Source of the DNA: Pomphorhynchus laevis
Taxonomy: Eukaryota > Acanthocephala > Palaeacanthocephala > Echinorhynchida > Pomphorhynchidae
Assembly (NCBI GenBank): GCA_012934845.2
Contig: WNNJ02003077.1
Location: 1-64,000 of the forward strand
Length of the DNA stretch: 64,000 nt
Direction: 5' to 3'
A program made the position numbers and the translations under genes. This document shows positions 1-13,100 of this stretch, piece by piece. The notes under the pieces are model-generated. The model was not told where the DNA came from, made no database searches, and saw only the letters and a list, made by a program, of their open reading frames with translations. The number at the start of each line of letters is the position of its first letter. The stretch's first letter is position 1.

Positions 1-232
1 TTAAAATCTAATATGAGTAAATAATCTTATAATATTTAATTAATATTTAATAATAAAATATTAATAAAATAAATATTAATAGATAAATAATAAAATTTAA
101 TTAATAATTTATATTATTATATAATTAATATATAAGGATGTCATGATTCTTGTATATCACCCGTATTGCGTAGTTTAACATCGTTTTCATTAAAAATAAG
201 CATTTAATATTAAGTTGTGGTTTTAATAAATA

Positions 233-481
233 TTATCGGATTTCTAAATGATCACACTTAAGTCTAAACTTACGTAATTTTTTGGCAGTATATCTTGCAA
301 GTTCGTTGATTGCATCATCAGCGACATCTCCAACATCTTTAGCATCACCACAGGTAGCAGGTATTATATTTTTTAATTCCGAAATTGGTAAACCTGGAAT
401 ATAACTTATATTCGGTAAACCAATTGTATCAATGTCTTTAAAATGTGCAGTCTTACTTATTGATGGATCTGTGTGCATAAC
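233..481 (-). CDS. Terminal coding exon, possibly the last exon of the GGNBP2-like gene
   Basis: An open frame of 82 codons ends with TAA and is preceded by a clean acceptor (CTTTTAG, ending at 482). It begins in phase 0, which fits direct splicing from the GGNBP2-like exon ending at 7141. Base composition and amino-acid use look coding, unlike the A+T-rich flanks. The C-terminal part (DDAINELARY, then KKLRKFRLKC) loosely matches the pattern at the GGNBP2 C-terminus (DEIQSF, then LKEKFNKYC). The match is weak and the intervening intron would be 6.7 kb, so it could also be the end of an unrelated gene. Exon status is better supported than identity. Confidence 0.45.
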   Translation of the reverse strand, partial: VMHTDPSISKTAHFKDIDTIGLPNISYIPGLPISELKNIIPATCGDAKDVGDVADDAINELARYTAKKLRKFRLKCDHLEIR

Positions 482-484
482 CTA

Positions 485-1380
485 AAAGCATAATAAACAT
501 TTTTTTATTCGTTTTGCAATTTTTACAAATAATACGATGCACTTATATTAAACTTATTTAACCTTAAATAAACTTAAAACTTATTAAAAAAAACTTATTA
601 AACTTTAAACTTATTAAACTTATTAACCTTTAAACTTATTAAACTCATAACGGAATATGATTTTCTAAATGTCCCAAATATAACTTAATGAAATTGGATT
701 AAAAGGGGTTTTATAACCAGCGTGTGTAGTAAAATTACATGTGGTAATTTGAAATTTAAGATTCATGCAAATTTACGTCATTTCAGCTAAAGAATGCCAT
801 AATAAACCCAATTAACGAATAAAATATTAACCGCATTACAATTCGTACACAAACTCATTGTAATTACAACTCATTCTATAATTCGAGCATTTTGATTAAG
901 GAAATATAAAAAACGCAATTTGATGCTAACTATAACTAGAATTTGTCCACTACATTTAGCATTTATATTGATATTTTAAAAGTTAAGATCTTGAAGTAAA
1001 TTTAGGTCACGTAAAAATAGGTCACTTAGAAAATACAAATATGGCAAGATCATGCATTTCTAACATAGATTTACATTCACAAAGTAAACATAGTGAATTG
1101 AACTCAATGATTATATCATCAAGATCAAATTATCATCATTTAATAATACAATTATTTCGCTGAAATTACATACGTACGATCGCACTGATTTTCGTATTGA
1201 CAATGCATTTGTCAATATAATTGTAATGATTGATTTATAATATCATTCGTAATGATTAATAATCATTATGCAATGAATTTTGTTTTTTTTATTTTTTCTT
1301 TACAGTTTAATAATATTAACATATTAAAATTGTCTTAACTAAATCATAAAATCTTTATCTTTGTTATAGCACATAAAATC
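485..1380. other. Gene-free A+T-rich stretch
   Basis: Simple A+T-rich sequence with short runs of repeated AACTTATTAA near 590-650. No coding frame, tRNA or recognisable element was seen. It would lie in the last intron of the GGNBP2-like gene if the exon at 233-481 belongs to it. Confidence 0.4.
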
Positions 1381-1381
1381 C

Positions 1382-2040
1382 TTAGCCAGCTTCACTTCTC
1401 CCAGATTTTATGTGAAACGCTCGTGTGCAAAGAGGAGCTCGTAAACAATTTGATGCCGCTCTGACAATGGATAATACTAATTTTGTTTTAAGTTTCGACA
1501 GTTCTAGGTTGTAGTCGGAATGTTTGAGTGTGGCCTTCTTTGTTGAAATTCTTTGAAGAATACTCCATGCGCTCTCACCTATTCCGCCAGAAGTAGAAAA
1601 TACCAATGTGGAGAAATAACCGTTTTCCACTAATCGTATCCTTTCCAAGTACTTTTTGTTTTTTCTTTTTTCATTATGCTCGAAAGCTTTCTGTGGCACT
1701 ATCGTACTTCTTTTAAGAAATGATTTTCATTCTCGAGCAAATACATGAGTGAATTCGCTATATTCAAACATTTTTAATTATACAATAATAAAATTTATAC
1801 AATGTGAAGGTTACCCACGCGCATGAAAACTGTATTTATAGTGTTAACACTAATTTTGCCACAATTGTCTGATAGCAAAGGGGTTTTTCTTGTTCCAAAC
1901 CACAAGAACCAGACCTTGGCGGAATCCGTTTAAAAATTGCTCGTGAGCTTTGGAGACCAATTTTGCTTGTTACATAGGTAGAGCTCTTTTGCTGTCGACT
2001 TTACTGTTTGTATAGACTTACCGATTTCAATTTTAAATAT
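1382..2040 (-). mobile_element. Retroelement polyprotein tail, fossil
   Basis: The minus-strand frame at 1699-1382 carries LVENGYFSTLVFSTSGG followed by a helical stretch ending in LSIVRAASNCLR. I recognise this as a C-terminal signature seen repeatedly in invertebrate retroelement polyproteins (an arginine-rich helix, then F-LVFS-GG, then L-F-LLRSA--C-RG). Coding-like sequence continues upstream to about 2040. The copy is old, with several breaks. The superfamily is not certain: it could be a non-LTR element or one of the tyrosine-recombinase or LTR kin. Confidence 0.45.
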
Positions 2041-2109
2041 CCTTTTTTAAATTGCGCTCGAAACTTCCATTTTTAATATCCAACCTTCTAACTGAGTCTA
2101 ACTCAGTTA

Positions 2110-2200
2110 AAGTCAATTATCTAACTGAGTCTACGTATTTTATATAATAAATTTAAATTAAAAATAATGATAAATAAAATAATGAATAATAAGTAATAAA
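2110..2200 (-). repeat. Solo Naiad-type non-coding end fragment
   Basis: CTAACTGAGTCTACGTATTT followed by an A+T-rich tail matches the distal end of the non-coding tail that follows the Penelope-like RT at 28.6 kb (there GTAGACTCAGTTAGCTGA on the plus strand). The orientation is reversed. Confidence 0.45.
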
Positions 2201-3404
2201 TAATTATCTTAATAACCATTAGGTAAATGAAATTACATTCAACTTTTAATAAACCTAACTTGATTATTTCCTTTGTATTAAATTGACTAATAACTCACAA
2301 TAATTAAAATTAATCACGAAATTAACAAAACTAACAGGTACATTACTAACAGATAATATAATTATAATTTAAAAGTATAAGAGTTTATATTGTATATAAT
2401 ATTATATATAATAGTTGAAAAAATTGTTTTGGTTATAAAAATACTTACAGTAACATCAAATCAACTAACTGAGTATACGTATAAATTGTACATGACTATA
2501 TATGACGTTATACATGACTTGTTTCGATTCATGTCTATTTAAAGGCTATGAAGTGTGCCAATATATTTGACTAACTTAGTATCAATTTAAATATAAATAG
2601 TGTTTGATCAGGTACACATAATAATAGATTATTATGAATATAAAATGTAAAAAAACTATTTTATTAGTTATATTTAAATTTACAATATAATGGTACATGA
2701 AATTTCATATCTATGATTTTCATATCTATGAAACAGATAGATAATAATGAATTTGTACAAATTATATAAAGTAAATAATAGCGTAATTTGTCATGAAACT
2801 CTGTTTTGACGAAACAAACATCTATTAATTCGTTTCACGACTTGTATGTGGATATACTATCAATCGCTGAATGAAGATAGTTATGTTAACAAACTATCAG
2901 TGATTATTAATACTTTAACATTTATTGTTTTTTACAAACAAATTTGATTTGTAGAATTAATTTTAATAAACTTGATTTCATATGTTATACGCTATAATCT
3001 ATAAAAAGATTATGTTTATAATCTCCATAGAGATGATATATTTATTATATGTTCTAATCTGTATAATCTCTAAATGGATTTTTAGTATAGAAACGATGAG
3101 TTTAATACAGTAGGTGATAATGATAAATCAGTGTTTATTAATCTTAAATCTATAATCATATAATTTGAAATATTTTTGAATATAATAAATAATAAATAAT
3201 TTCATAACAAAAGTTCAAAATATGTAAAGCTAATATTAACTGTAAATTAAAAAATTTTGTAATAAATAATTAAAAAATAAAAAATAATGTTTATGCTCGA
3301 TTATTTATTTAATAAACAATTTAAATTTAAAATTTATCAAACTTTGACGTTGCAGATACTTTGCACATGTTTAGAATAGAAATTCATTATGAATTTAATT
3401 AATC

Positions 3405-3790
3405 ATATCACCTAACTGGGCCTACGTATTTTATAATATTTATAAATTGAAAATAATGCGAAATAAAATTCAAGTATTCAAATAATAAATAATTAGATAA
3501 TTATAAATAATTATACATAATAAATGATTGTTATATAAGATTTTATATAATTTATATCAAATTGAAATTTAAGATTGAAACTTTAAATAAAAGTCAATTT
3601 TTATTAATTTTTATAAATAACAGATGATATATCATACTAAGGATGCAAATGACGTTATCAAGTATCTTATTCTAATACAAAGCTTATTATTGATTATATA
3701 TGCATAAAAAATTTTGCTTAAGAGTTTTAATTTATTTTTAATTGTATTGATTTATAGATTAACTAATTAAATCATCATAATTAAATTAAA
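3405..3790 (-). mobile_element. Penelope-like (Naiad-type) 3' end fragment
   Basis: Read on the minus strand, the segment runs from the end of the RT frame (near 3790) through TTTGTATTAGAATAAGATACTT at about 3660-3685 into the A+T-rich tail that ends in the CTAACTGGGCCTACGTATTT motif at 3410. This is the same order as the 3' end of the copies at 28.6 and 50.0 kb, but more diverged. The middle of the tail, with the GGCC hairpin, is missing. Confidence 0.5.
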
Positions 3791-3929
3791 TTTTAATACA
3801 TGCAAACGACGTATTTTATCTAGTGAGTTTTGATTATTAAATATTTTATTCTAATACAAAGCATATTGTTTATTGTAAAACAGCTGAACAAATGAAATTG
3901 TTCAGCTATTTTTGCCAAAGAAAATAAAT

Positions 3930-4140
3930 AAGATTATAAATAAGATTTTATACAATATAAAAATAAAGATAAATAATAAATAATTATATAAGATTTTACA
4001 AAATTTATATTTGTATCAATTTAAAATTTAAAATAAAAGTCAATTTTTATGAATTGACTAATAAATAACAAGATATATCATAATAAAGAACAGAGGTCAT
4101 CAGGAGAAACTGCTATGCTATCAGGTTTCAGCCTCGATTC
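3930..4140 (-). repeat. Solo Naiad-type non-coding end
   Basis: It contains the block with GAGGTCATCAGGAGAAACTG and CTATGCTATCAGGTTTC next to TGACTAATAAATAAC and the A+T-rich tail, as in the 3' flank of the RT copies at 28.7 and 49.9 kb, here without any RT sequence. A further degraded copy follows at 4335-4485. Confidence 0.6.
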
Positions 4141-4334
4141 CATAATAAATATAATATAATATTTATGTTTAAATTACTACATTTAAAAGCAATCAGTAAA
4201 TTATTAATTTTTATGAATAATTTATAATTATTAATTAAATATTAATATTTTTGAAAAATTTATAATTGTTATATAATAAGTTATAGGCTGTTTTATATGT
4301 CAAGCATATAATGGCTCATATAACTTATCATTAT

Positions 4335-4485
4335 TATGACTTATAATAATTATAAATAAGATTTTATTGTTATAAAATTGATTGTTATAAGATTTTATAT
4401 AATTTATATCAAGTTAATAGTCAATTTTTATGAATTGAATAATAAATAACATACGATGGATCATAATAAAGATTAGATGTCATCA
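4335..4485 (-). repeat. Solo Naiad-type non-coding end (degraded)
   Basis: AAGTCAATTTTTATGAATTG-like sequence, then AATAAATAACATA and TTAGATGTCATCAG, in the same order as the copy at 3930-4140. Confidence 0.5.
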
Positions 4486-4955
4486 GAAGTAATTGATATT
4501 TTAATTGATGGCAATGTTTTATTTAAATCAATTTAAGACTGGAGCCTTTAATGTGATATTCCTAAATAGTGTATTACTATTTAGTGTATTATCATTTTTG
4601 AATGTATTTTGTGTGATGATTTAGTTTTTGCTTCAATAAAATACATAAATTAAATTAAAATACATTTCTACAGTGTATTTAATATTATAATATTATAATA
4701 TTATAATATGTAAATAATACACATTTTTATATATGCCTAATACACATTAATTAGGCATATTTTTAATTTTTTATATTTTTTAATAATAATGTAATCCATC
4801 AATAATTTGATAATAATGCAATGTATCAATTTAAAACTAAATTGTTTGATGTCAACCATTTATCACAATCAACAGTCTGAATTTTATAGTTTTCTCAAAT
4901 TCCGCTATTATGGGCATTCGATTATATCGGTTTACGAACGAAGTCCATTAAAGAG

Positions 4956-5745
4956 CAGCATTCCTCCATTTTCTTAAACAAGATATACCAGCTCCACGAT
5001 TTGCTTTAAATGAAAATACAATCAAAATTTTATTACATAGATGATACAAAAACGTCGTTATTTTATGTGCTATCCTCACTTAAACCATTATTTATAAAAA
5101 CATCAAATCGTCGAATATTGACTTATAATTATTGCGTTATTTTAACGCAATCATGTATCAAACGTTGATTTTGAATTATAAACAATCAACTGTGAATTTT
5201 TGATTGTTTAATAGTTTAATTGTTGGCATTTGGCATTAATTAATCTTAATTAATCTACGCAGTTCCATAATTGATGGCATTTGACATCTACAATCTACAC
5301 AGTTCCATTCTTAAACAAATTGTAATTTATACTTAAATTTCCCCGAGGATTCGGCAAATTGAGATAAATCAAAATCTGTTCAATCTCAACGTAGAATTTT
5401 AAGAATGCCTTTTTACCAGTTGGTTGAAAGGATAGTTGGTTAATCTCTTTTCGTGCTTTGGATTTTGAGCAAACTTATTGCTAACTTTAAAAATTATTTT
5501 ATACATAAAATGTACCGTTGAAATTGCCGTTGTTACTAACACATTTTAAATGTGCAATTAATACTTATAATTAATGCTTATATACAAAACTGATTTTGCC
5601 GAGTTTCTCAGTTGCATTTCCCTTTTTAGCAAATAATAATTTTATATCGAGGTAATTTTCTCGTAATGGCAATTTTCTTAGCTTTATTGAAACTATATCT
5701 GGCAATGTTGTTTTTAAAAACGATATTTCAAGTTGTCAAGTAATC
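4956..5745 (-). other. Exon-like open stretches, unidentified
   Basis: Three minus-strand segments look coding. About 5735-5600 is open for over 50 codons (includes KTTLPDIVSIKLRKLP). 5473-5333 is open for about 47 codons, with an AAG acceptor and a GTATAA donor. About 5011-4956 follows a TTTAAAG acceptor and reads to a stop in the phase left by the previous segment. I do not recognise the product. They would fall inside the proposed last intron of the GGNBP2-like gene, so they could be alternative exons, a nested gene, or decayed repeat sequence. Confidence 0.22.
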
Positions 5746-5943
5746 AAAAATTTTTTGTACATGTTGTTTTTTTGTGGGCAAATTGCAAATAAATTGCGAT
5801 CATGCAAGATTATCATGCAGTAATAAAAAAACATGATTTTTTAAAATTTTAAATGCATAATGAATTATTAAGTTTAAAATTTTTTTTAATATTTGTACAA
5901 ATACGTATAGACAATAACTAAAAAATTAAATAACTAATAAACA

Positions 5944-6612
5944 TTTGTTCTGTGATGTACTACGTCTTTTTGTGATGTACTACGTCTTTTTTTGATGTAC
6001 CACGTCTTTTTGTGATGAACATGTATTTTTGTGATGAACGACGTCTTATAGTGATGTACGACGTCTTTGTGTGATGTACGACGTCTTATAGTGATGTACG
6101 ACGTCTTTGTGTGATGTACGACGTCTTTTTGTGATAAACGACGTCTTTTTGTGATGTATCTCGTCTTTTTGTGATGTACTACGTCTTTTTGTGATGAACA
6201 ATGTCTTTTTGTGATAAACAACGTCTTCTTGTGATGAACAATGTCTTTTTGTTATAAACAACGTCTTCTTGTGATGTACGACGTCCTTATGATGTACGAC
6301 GTCCTTATGATGTACGACGTCCTTATGATGTACGACGTCCTTATGATGTACGACGTCCTTATGATATACGACGTCTTCTTGTGATGAACAACGTCTTTTT
6401 GTGATATGCAACGTCTTTTTCTGATGAACGACGTATTTTTGTGATGAACAACGTCTTTTTGTGATGTACCTCGTCTTTTTGTGATGTACCTCGTCTTTTT
6501 GTGATATACGACGTCTTTTTATGATATAATACGTCTTCTTATGATGTACCACGTCTTCCTATGATGTACTACGTCTTCTTATGATGTACTACGTCTTCTT
6601 ATGATGTACTAT
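5944..6612. repeat. Minisatellite, about 20-bp unit with GACGTC
   Basis: About 33 head-to-tail units of roughly 20 bp (GTGATGTACGACGTCTTTTT and variants). A block of about five shortened 18-bp units (CTTATGATGTACGACGTC) lies near 6275-6370. Almost every unit keeps the palindrome GACGTC or a one-base variant. Long minus-strand frames across it are a by-product of the lack of stops in the unit; 20 bp is not a multiple of three, so it is not a coding repeat. Confidence 0.9.
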
Positions 6613-7140
6613 TTTTAACGTTTCAGACGTAAACTACGTATTTAAAAAAATGCTTTTTTAGGCGTCAAAACGTTTTTTATTGAATTCCTTATCAAATAAT
6701 ACAACTAAATATTCTTCAAAAATATACAAGTTTGGTAAAAAAAGTTTATACAAAGTTGTTATACAAGTTTGCATAAAATAACTCAAACTATCTTTAAAAA
6801 ATAACATTATTACATTTTCATGTATCCATAAACTTGTATATTATTTTATAACTTTACGTTGATATTTCTTATGAACCTTTCTTTAAATATTCTTACTCGC
6901 CAGTCGCTTCGCTCTAAATTTTTAGTGAAATTATTGTTAAATGGTGTTTGATGTTAAAATTAAAATAAAAGTATCAAAACTGAAAAATAAATTTTTTAAC
7001 ATATATATATTCTATAACCATCTGATATATATACATAAATCAATTACATGCAGCATGCTATTAAAATATCATTGCCCGATATTTATCTTTAAGAATATTG
7101 TGAAATTTGCGTCATATGATTTTTATCCTCAACAATTTAC

Positions 7141-10100
7141 TTGTTGTTTCGCAATCTTTCTTCTTTTCCTGTATCTCTGTTTTTTCTTGCATTTACCATT
7201 TCGTCCATCATTTCCATTATCTTCCAATTCGGCACAGAGCTTAGTTAAATCAGCAATAGAATAACGGGAATAGAAATCTTAATGATATTTAAATTTAAAA
7301 ATTGTTTTTATGACAAAATATGCATACTATTTTTAAAGCATTGGATTGCTATATGATATAGTAGCTTCCATGATTGTAAGTCTTTATGTAATAAAATATA
7401 AAGCTGGCAAAATCTACGAGCCATAAATCCAGATATACAGGTAAGTAACTCTGTTTTAGCCGAAGAGCCATCTATCGCGTGATTTTCTATCATTCTAAAT
7501 CATTAAAGTAAACTTTTAGTCATTCATTTGATAATAATACTTTAAATTAAATTCAAAGTTTTAAGCATTTAATATTTTATAACTTTTATTAAACTTTGAA
7601 ATGAGTACAAATTAAGTAAATAATATGTATACGTAATAATTAACACCTCATTTAAATTTAAACACAGGAAGATGAACTTAATGTAGTAAATAGTAAACAA
7701 TAAGTTGGAAAAGGGTGTACAAGGCGTAGCATGTCTTTGTAGGTAATGTTCGAATTTTCGGACTATATTTAGCTCATATCGGATTCAGTTGCCAATGTCA
7801 ATCCGGATTGGAGAAAAGGTTATTTAAGATGTAAGATATTTCAAGTATCTTAGGGTATTGTTTTCGAAAGACAGCAGGTACATCAGGGAAATTGATATGC
7901 GAATCTGTTTAGCTAACGCAGCAATGCGTTCTTTGAACATGTCTGTCGTGGTGAAGCGAGAGTTGAGTCTTCATGCAAAACGTTCGATTTATCTTGCAAT
8001 CTTCGTTCCTATTTTAACCTATAATCATGAACTTTGGGTTAAGACCAATATGATAAGATTTCGGATACAGCCGAACGAAATTAGGTTCTTTCGGGGTTTG
8101 GCAGGTCGTAGCCTTATAGATAGGGTTAGGAATTCGGTCATCCGAAATTGACTCGAAGTAAAGTCGCTGCTTCTTCACATCGAAGAAAGTCAGCTGAGGT
8201 GGCTAGGATACGTCATGAGGATGTCTAGGGATCGCCTTCCTCGGAAGATTTTCCAGGCCGGACTCTATGGAAAGAGACCTCGAGGTAGACATCGGTACTG
8301 GTTGAGAGATCAAATCTCGAAACTGGCCGAAGACCGCCTTGGGCTATCTGAAAGAGAACTATGATATGTTGCCCATGATCGCGATGTTTGGAGTAGTTTG
8401 ATTCGTGCACTGCCTTCACGACCATACACCCAAACCAGTGGTTGACAGGGAAAATATTGTATATTGTTTGTTTTTCTTGTCAAGAAATTGTTGTTGTATC
8501 TATGCAATTGTGCTAGTCATTAGACTTGTTTACCTAAACTGTGACTCTTCAGACAATATCTTCTTAACTCGGATCAATGATGGAACCTTGCTTCGGGGGT
8601 AATCTAATTTGAATTTAGGCTACTTGATATTAGATCGTAAAGCTAACTATCGTTCATCGTAAGTTTCAAGTAATATAAGTAAACAAAAACACGTTGTTTG
8701 CAAAAAGAAGTTTATGGTATTCTGATGGAAATACGCTGGAAATATCCACTATCTTTTTCTTGTCAAGAAATTGTTGTTATTTAGCTCATATCATATAATA
8801 ACAATTAACTATGTAGACGACTACTATGTAGAATATCAGGGTACTGGCGGAAAAATGAAAAAAATGCAAAGAATGCCTACAAGATATAAGTAATTATACA
8901 TTTCCTAAAATCTTAGAAATGAAGATTTTTGGCATGATCAAGAAAAAATATGATTACGTAAATTACATAGTAAATATGTTATTCAAGGAAAAACAATGCA
9001 GATAGTTTCGTTATCCAAATAAAGGACAGCCAGCAAATTAATAGAAGACAAAAAAATTATATTTTAGTTGAAATAAATGATGTTGCTTTGATAAATTTTA
9101 TAGATAAATTTGAAACATTTTATATGAATAATAAAAAGCCAAAATTATTGTTATTAGATGAAATAGTGTGAATTTAAAAACATTTCAACTAAATTTTAAT
9201 TATTAAAATTCGAATTTCTTCTTAAATTATGGTAATGGAAAATTAATATTTTAGTATGTACTTCAACGCTCCATTATCCAAAATGTGGTTAAAAATATCG
9301 ATATGTCAAAAGTTCGAAAACATTGTTTTTAATTAAAAAGTTATAAATTAAATTTTGGGACCAATTCCAATAGTAAAAATACATTTGGTGGCAGATATTA
9401 TGCTATAATGCTCTCCAGCTGCTAATTCGACTATTTAACTTGATTTTTTTGTAATTTTTGTAATTTATGAATAATTTTGTACATAAATAAAAACTAATTT
9501 ATCAAAAGTTGATTAGTTCATGGGTACCATTATAAAGTTTATCCGAGCTTCTGTAGTGTACCATTGTGGAATATGTTCATAAAAGGCAGTTCTCAGAGCG
9601 TGAACCGTATCCACCCGAAACACATAGGAATCCTCCACTACGAACGTTCACTACACGCCCTCTATCACATAGAGAGAGCATCAACGATTACGCCGCAAAC
9701 ATGCGACATTACATTGTTCACTTCAAGAATCGACGCTGAACATTAACTGTGCATGATATGCATAGTCAATGTTCTGACCGTTAAGACCAAAGGTGCTTAA
9801 AAGTAGCTCTTACCAATATACCTTGTGAGCAAACGCTTTCCGAACGACCCATATGTCAACGTTTAAAATTGAATGAATAATTAATTTAGCGGTTTTAAAG
9901 ATTTTTCTGTAATTTTTCTAAATAAAGACTTTAAAAGCATTTTAACTAAATTTTTATTATTGAATTTTAAATATGTTCTTAAATGATGCTAATAAGACAT
10001 ATTTTGGTATGTACTTTAACACTCTATTATCAAAAGTTTGGATAAAAAATATATTTTTTTAATTAACAATTTAAAAATTATTTTAATTTATTTAGAATTT

Positions 10101-13100
10101 TAATTTGTTTAAATTATTTTTATAATTCATGGTACATGAATTATAAAATAAATTAGATAAATTATATTATTATAAAATCTAATAAAATAGATTTATATTA
10201 TTATAAAATCTAATAAAATAGATTTATATTATTATAAAATCTAATAAAATAGATTTTATAAATAAAATTAGAGCAAAGATAGCAACTCCCTGGTATTTAC
10301 CCTTTTGTAAGTCCATTATTGCATATCATTTTTATGGAATTCTTCCTATCACTAGGAATCGTAATATGTTTCATACCAGGAATGCTTTTATATCCTTCAC
10401 ATCCCGCAGCAATCCATTCTTTACTTTCGAAAGCATCGATTTTCACCTTGGTTATGGACTGATACGCGTCGAGTATGTTGTCGATACAGTCGTCACAGTT
10501 TCTTTAAAAAATAAAATTCACTTATTACAATTAACGTCACTGAATCAACTCAAATCAAAATTACTTGGTAATTAATTTCATATCGGCTACTTTTGTAAAT
10601 AAAAAATACTTTAGATTATCGATTATAAGATAATCTATTAACTTACCTATGATTGTTAAAATAGGTAGTCATAAAGGAAAACAAATCGCTGTAATTGATG
10701 CTAAATGCGTCTTGTTTTGTATCATCATTGATAAAATTCCATATCTCTAACCATTGATCGACTCTAAAGTGTTCATATTACAATTTAAAGACTGCACATT
10801 TTTATATATTACGTTATATGATCCGGTTTCTTCGCGTCAATTAAATGCTTGGGGCAGCGCCTATTTATCTTTCTAGAGCTGTTTACACTTGTACTGTGTT
10901 CCGATGAACATGGAATGGGCTTATTGCTAATTTGAATAATAAAATTAAACTTATTTAACTAGCAACAGATAAATTACTCTTGTGAATGTAGTATATTGAA
11001 TAACAGTTCACAGTTATCAGTTATACTCTCACTTAGATTTACAACGCCATTCCTTTCATTCAAATAGAACGGGTGTAGCTTAGATTTTGTTTGTAATTTC
11101 GGCAGGTTCCCGAAACGGCTGTCCATGCTGAAGAGAATAAAATATGTTATTGCAATAATGTTGCTGATATAACCTTTAAATGTTAATTAAATTAACACTA
11201 ATTTATCCTTAGCTGAAATGGTGAATTAAATGTAATAAATAATAATTTAATAATAACCAAACAGGAAATGCGCGATATTTAAAATTAGAATTGTTGAGGA
11301 AAACGTTTTCCAAATTAAATTTCTCAAGTAAATTCTAAAATATTAATATAGAAATATAACCCTGAATCAATCAATTAATCAGTTAAAAATCATATATAAA
11401 ATTTTTGATAATACTGAATGCAGCTTTATATACAATTATCTGATGCGGTTATATAGTATTAAATAAGTAGAATATAGATTATAGAATATAAAATTATAGT
11501 CTATAATATGGATTATAGAATATAAACTCAAGTATCTGATCTAATTTGTTCTACTGACATGCTATTACTGACCTGTGGACTTTGTTTTCCGGGTAATATA
11601 ACCTCTATCTATGACGTTTATTAACCTCTGTTAATTAACCTCTATCAATGACGTTTATTTTAAATTTTAATTTTTTATTTTAACTAATTTAAATTATAGA
11701 AAATCTTATAACAATTATTAATTTTATTATTTAATTATTAAATTATGATTTAGCGTTATTATGTTTTGTTTATTTTATAATTATATTAAATATGTGGACT
11801 CAGTTAGCTGATTTGAATGTATTCTTTATACGACTATTTTTCTGCTAATTTTCAAGCAAGTTTAATGGATTATTTTCTTTTTCTTAGTTGATTAACAAAA
11901 ATTAATTTAAAAATATGCGTTGTTAATGATAGAAATGGTGAATAAAAATCAATTTTTATGAGAATTAAATGTAATATTTTAATAAATAATAACTTAATAA
12001 ATATATTAAACTTGTAACGTGTAAATCTTGTAAGTTACAGAAATGATCAAGATCTAATACTTCACATCCAGAACGGGCACGATAAAGACACTATAAAGGC
12101 TAAATTATTTAAACATAATGAATAGATAATTCTGTTTATAGCAAGCAGTGTTTATCTCCTTAGTATTATACAATTTTATAAATTGGGATTTTCGATATTC
12201 AATGATATCATTTCCAGTGTATTTCAAGATATTCACTAATAAAATGGTATTTACGATAAAATGGCAATATATTCGATATATGTATCGATATAATATGAAT
12301 GATATCAATATCATGTGAATGATGCATGAGTGTATCGATATACATTCATCAATATTCACGATGGAATTGCAAGCAATGGGCATGAATATAAACTTTAAGA
12401 CTGTTATAATGCGCATATTTAGCATCAAAAATTCATTATTAATTTGAATTATGGGCAAGGTACTATATAATGTGAAGGAGTCCATGTGCTTGGACATGTT
12501 GTTTTAATGTAACAACACGACATCAAACGAAATTGTGAGATTGATCAGTTTAGCTAATGCAGCAGTTCGCTGCTAATATAGATCTGTAGTGGTAAAGCAA
12601 GAGCTGAGCCACGATTGAGTAATATCTTGTCATAAGAACAAGATTCAGAGTGAAGCCAAATAAGATTCTTTCTTAGTTTGGGCTGAGTCTTAGAGATAAA
12701 ATTGAGTGATCGGCCATCAACACGAATCGCGGAATAAATTCGTTGTATATCGTAGGAATTCAGTTGATGTGCTTCGGGCACGCACCTGCGATATCTAAGT
12801 AACGACTTTTTTATAAGTTATTCCAGAATAAGTGTTATGGATAGCGACTATGTGTTATACCTTGGTACACGGACGTACCTCTACTATCCGGAACCAACAA
12901 ATTGGTAACAATTTATAACTTTCTGTCAAAGCAATGTTATATATTGTGGTGTTCTGTCAAAAACAGTAATCTTGATAAGTTAGGACATTCAAATTAATAA
13001 ACAGATGTGCGTTTGTCAAATTAAAATTATATTTAGTAATTAAATCAAAATAAATTATAATTTAAATTTAAAATGAAATATTTTAAATTTATTAATAAAT

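Noticed and set aside
5934-6552. Long minus-strand frames with HHKKT / VVHHKD repeats
   Set aside because: They are translations of the 20-bp minisatellite; the unit is not a multiple of three and the frames shift.
9564-9746. 60-codon plus-strand frame in a G+C-richer patch
   Set aside because: No motif or splice context; both strands are similarly uninformative.
12105-12497. 130-codon minus-strand open frame
   Set aside because: Rich in Ile, Tyr and Asn as expected from translated A+T-rich DNA; no motif, and it lies in an intron of the GGNBP2-like gene.
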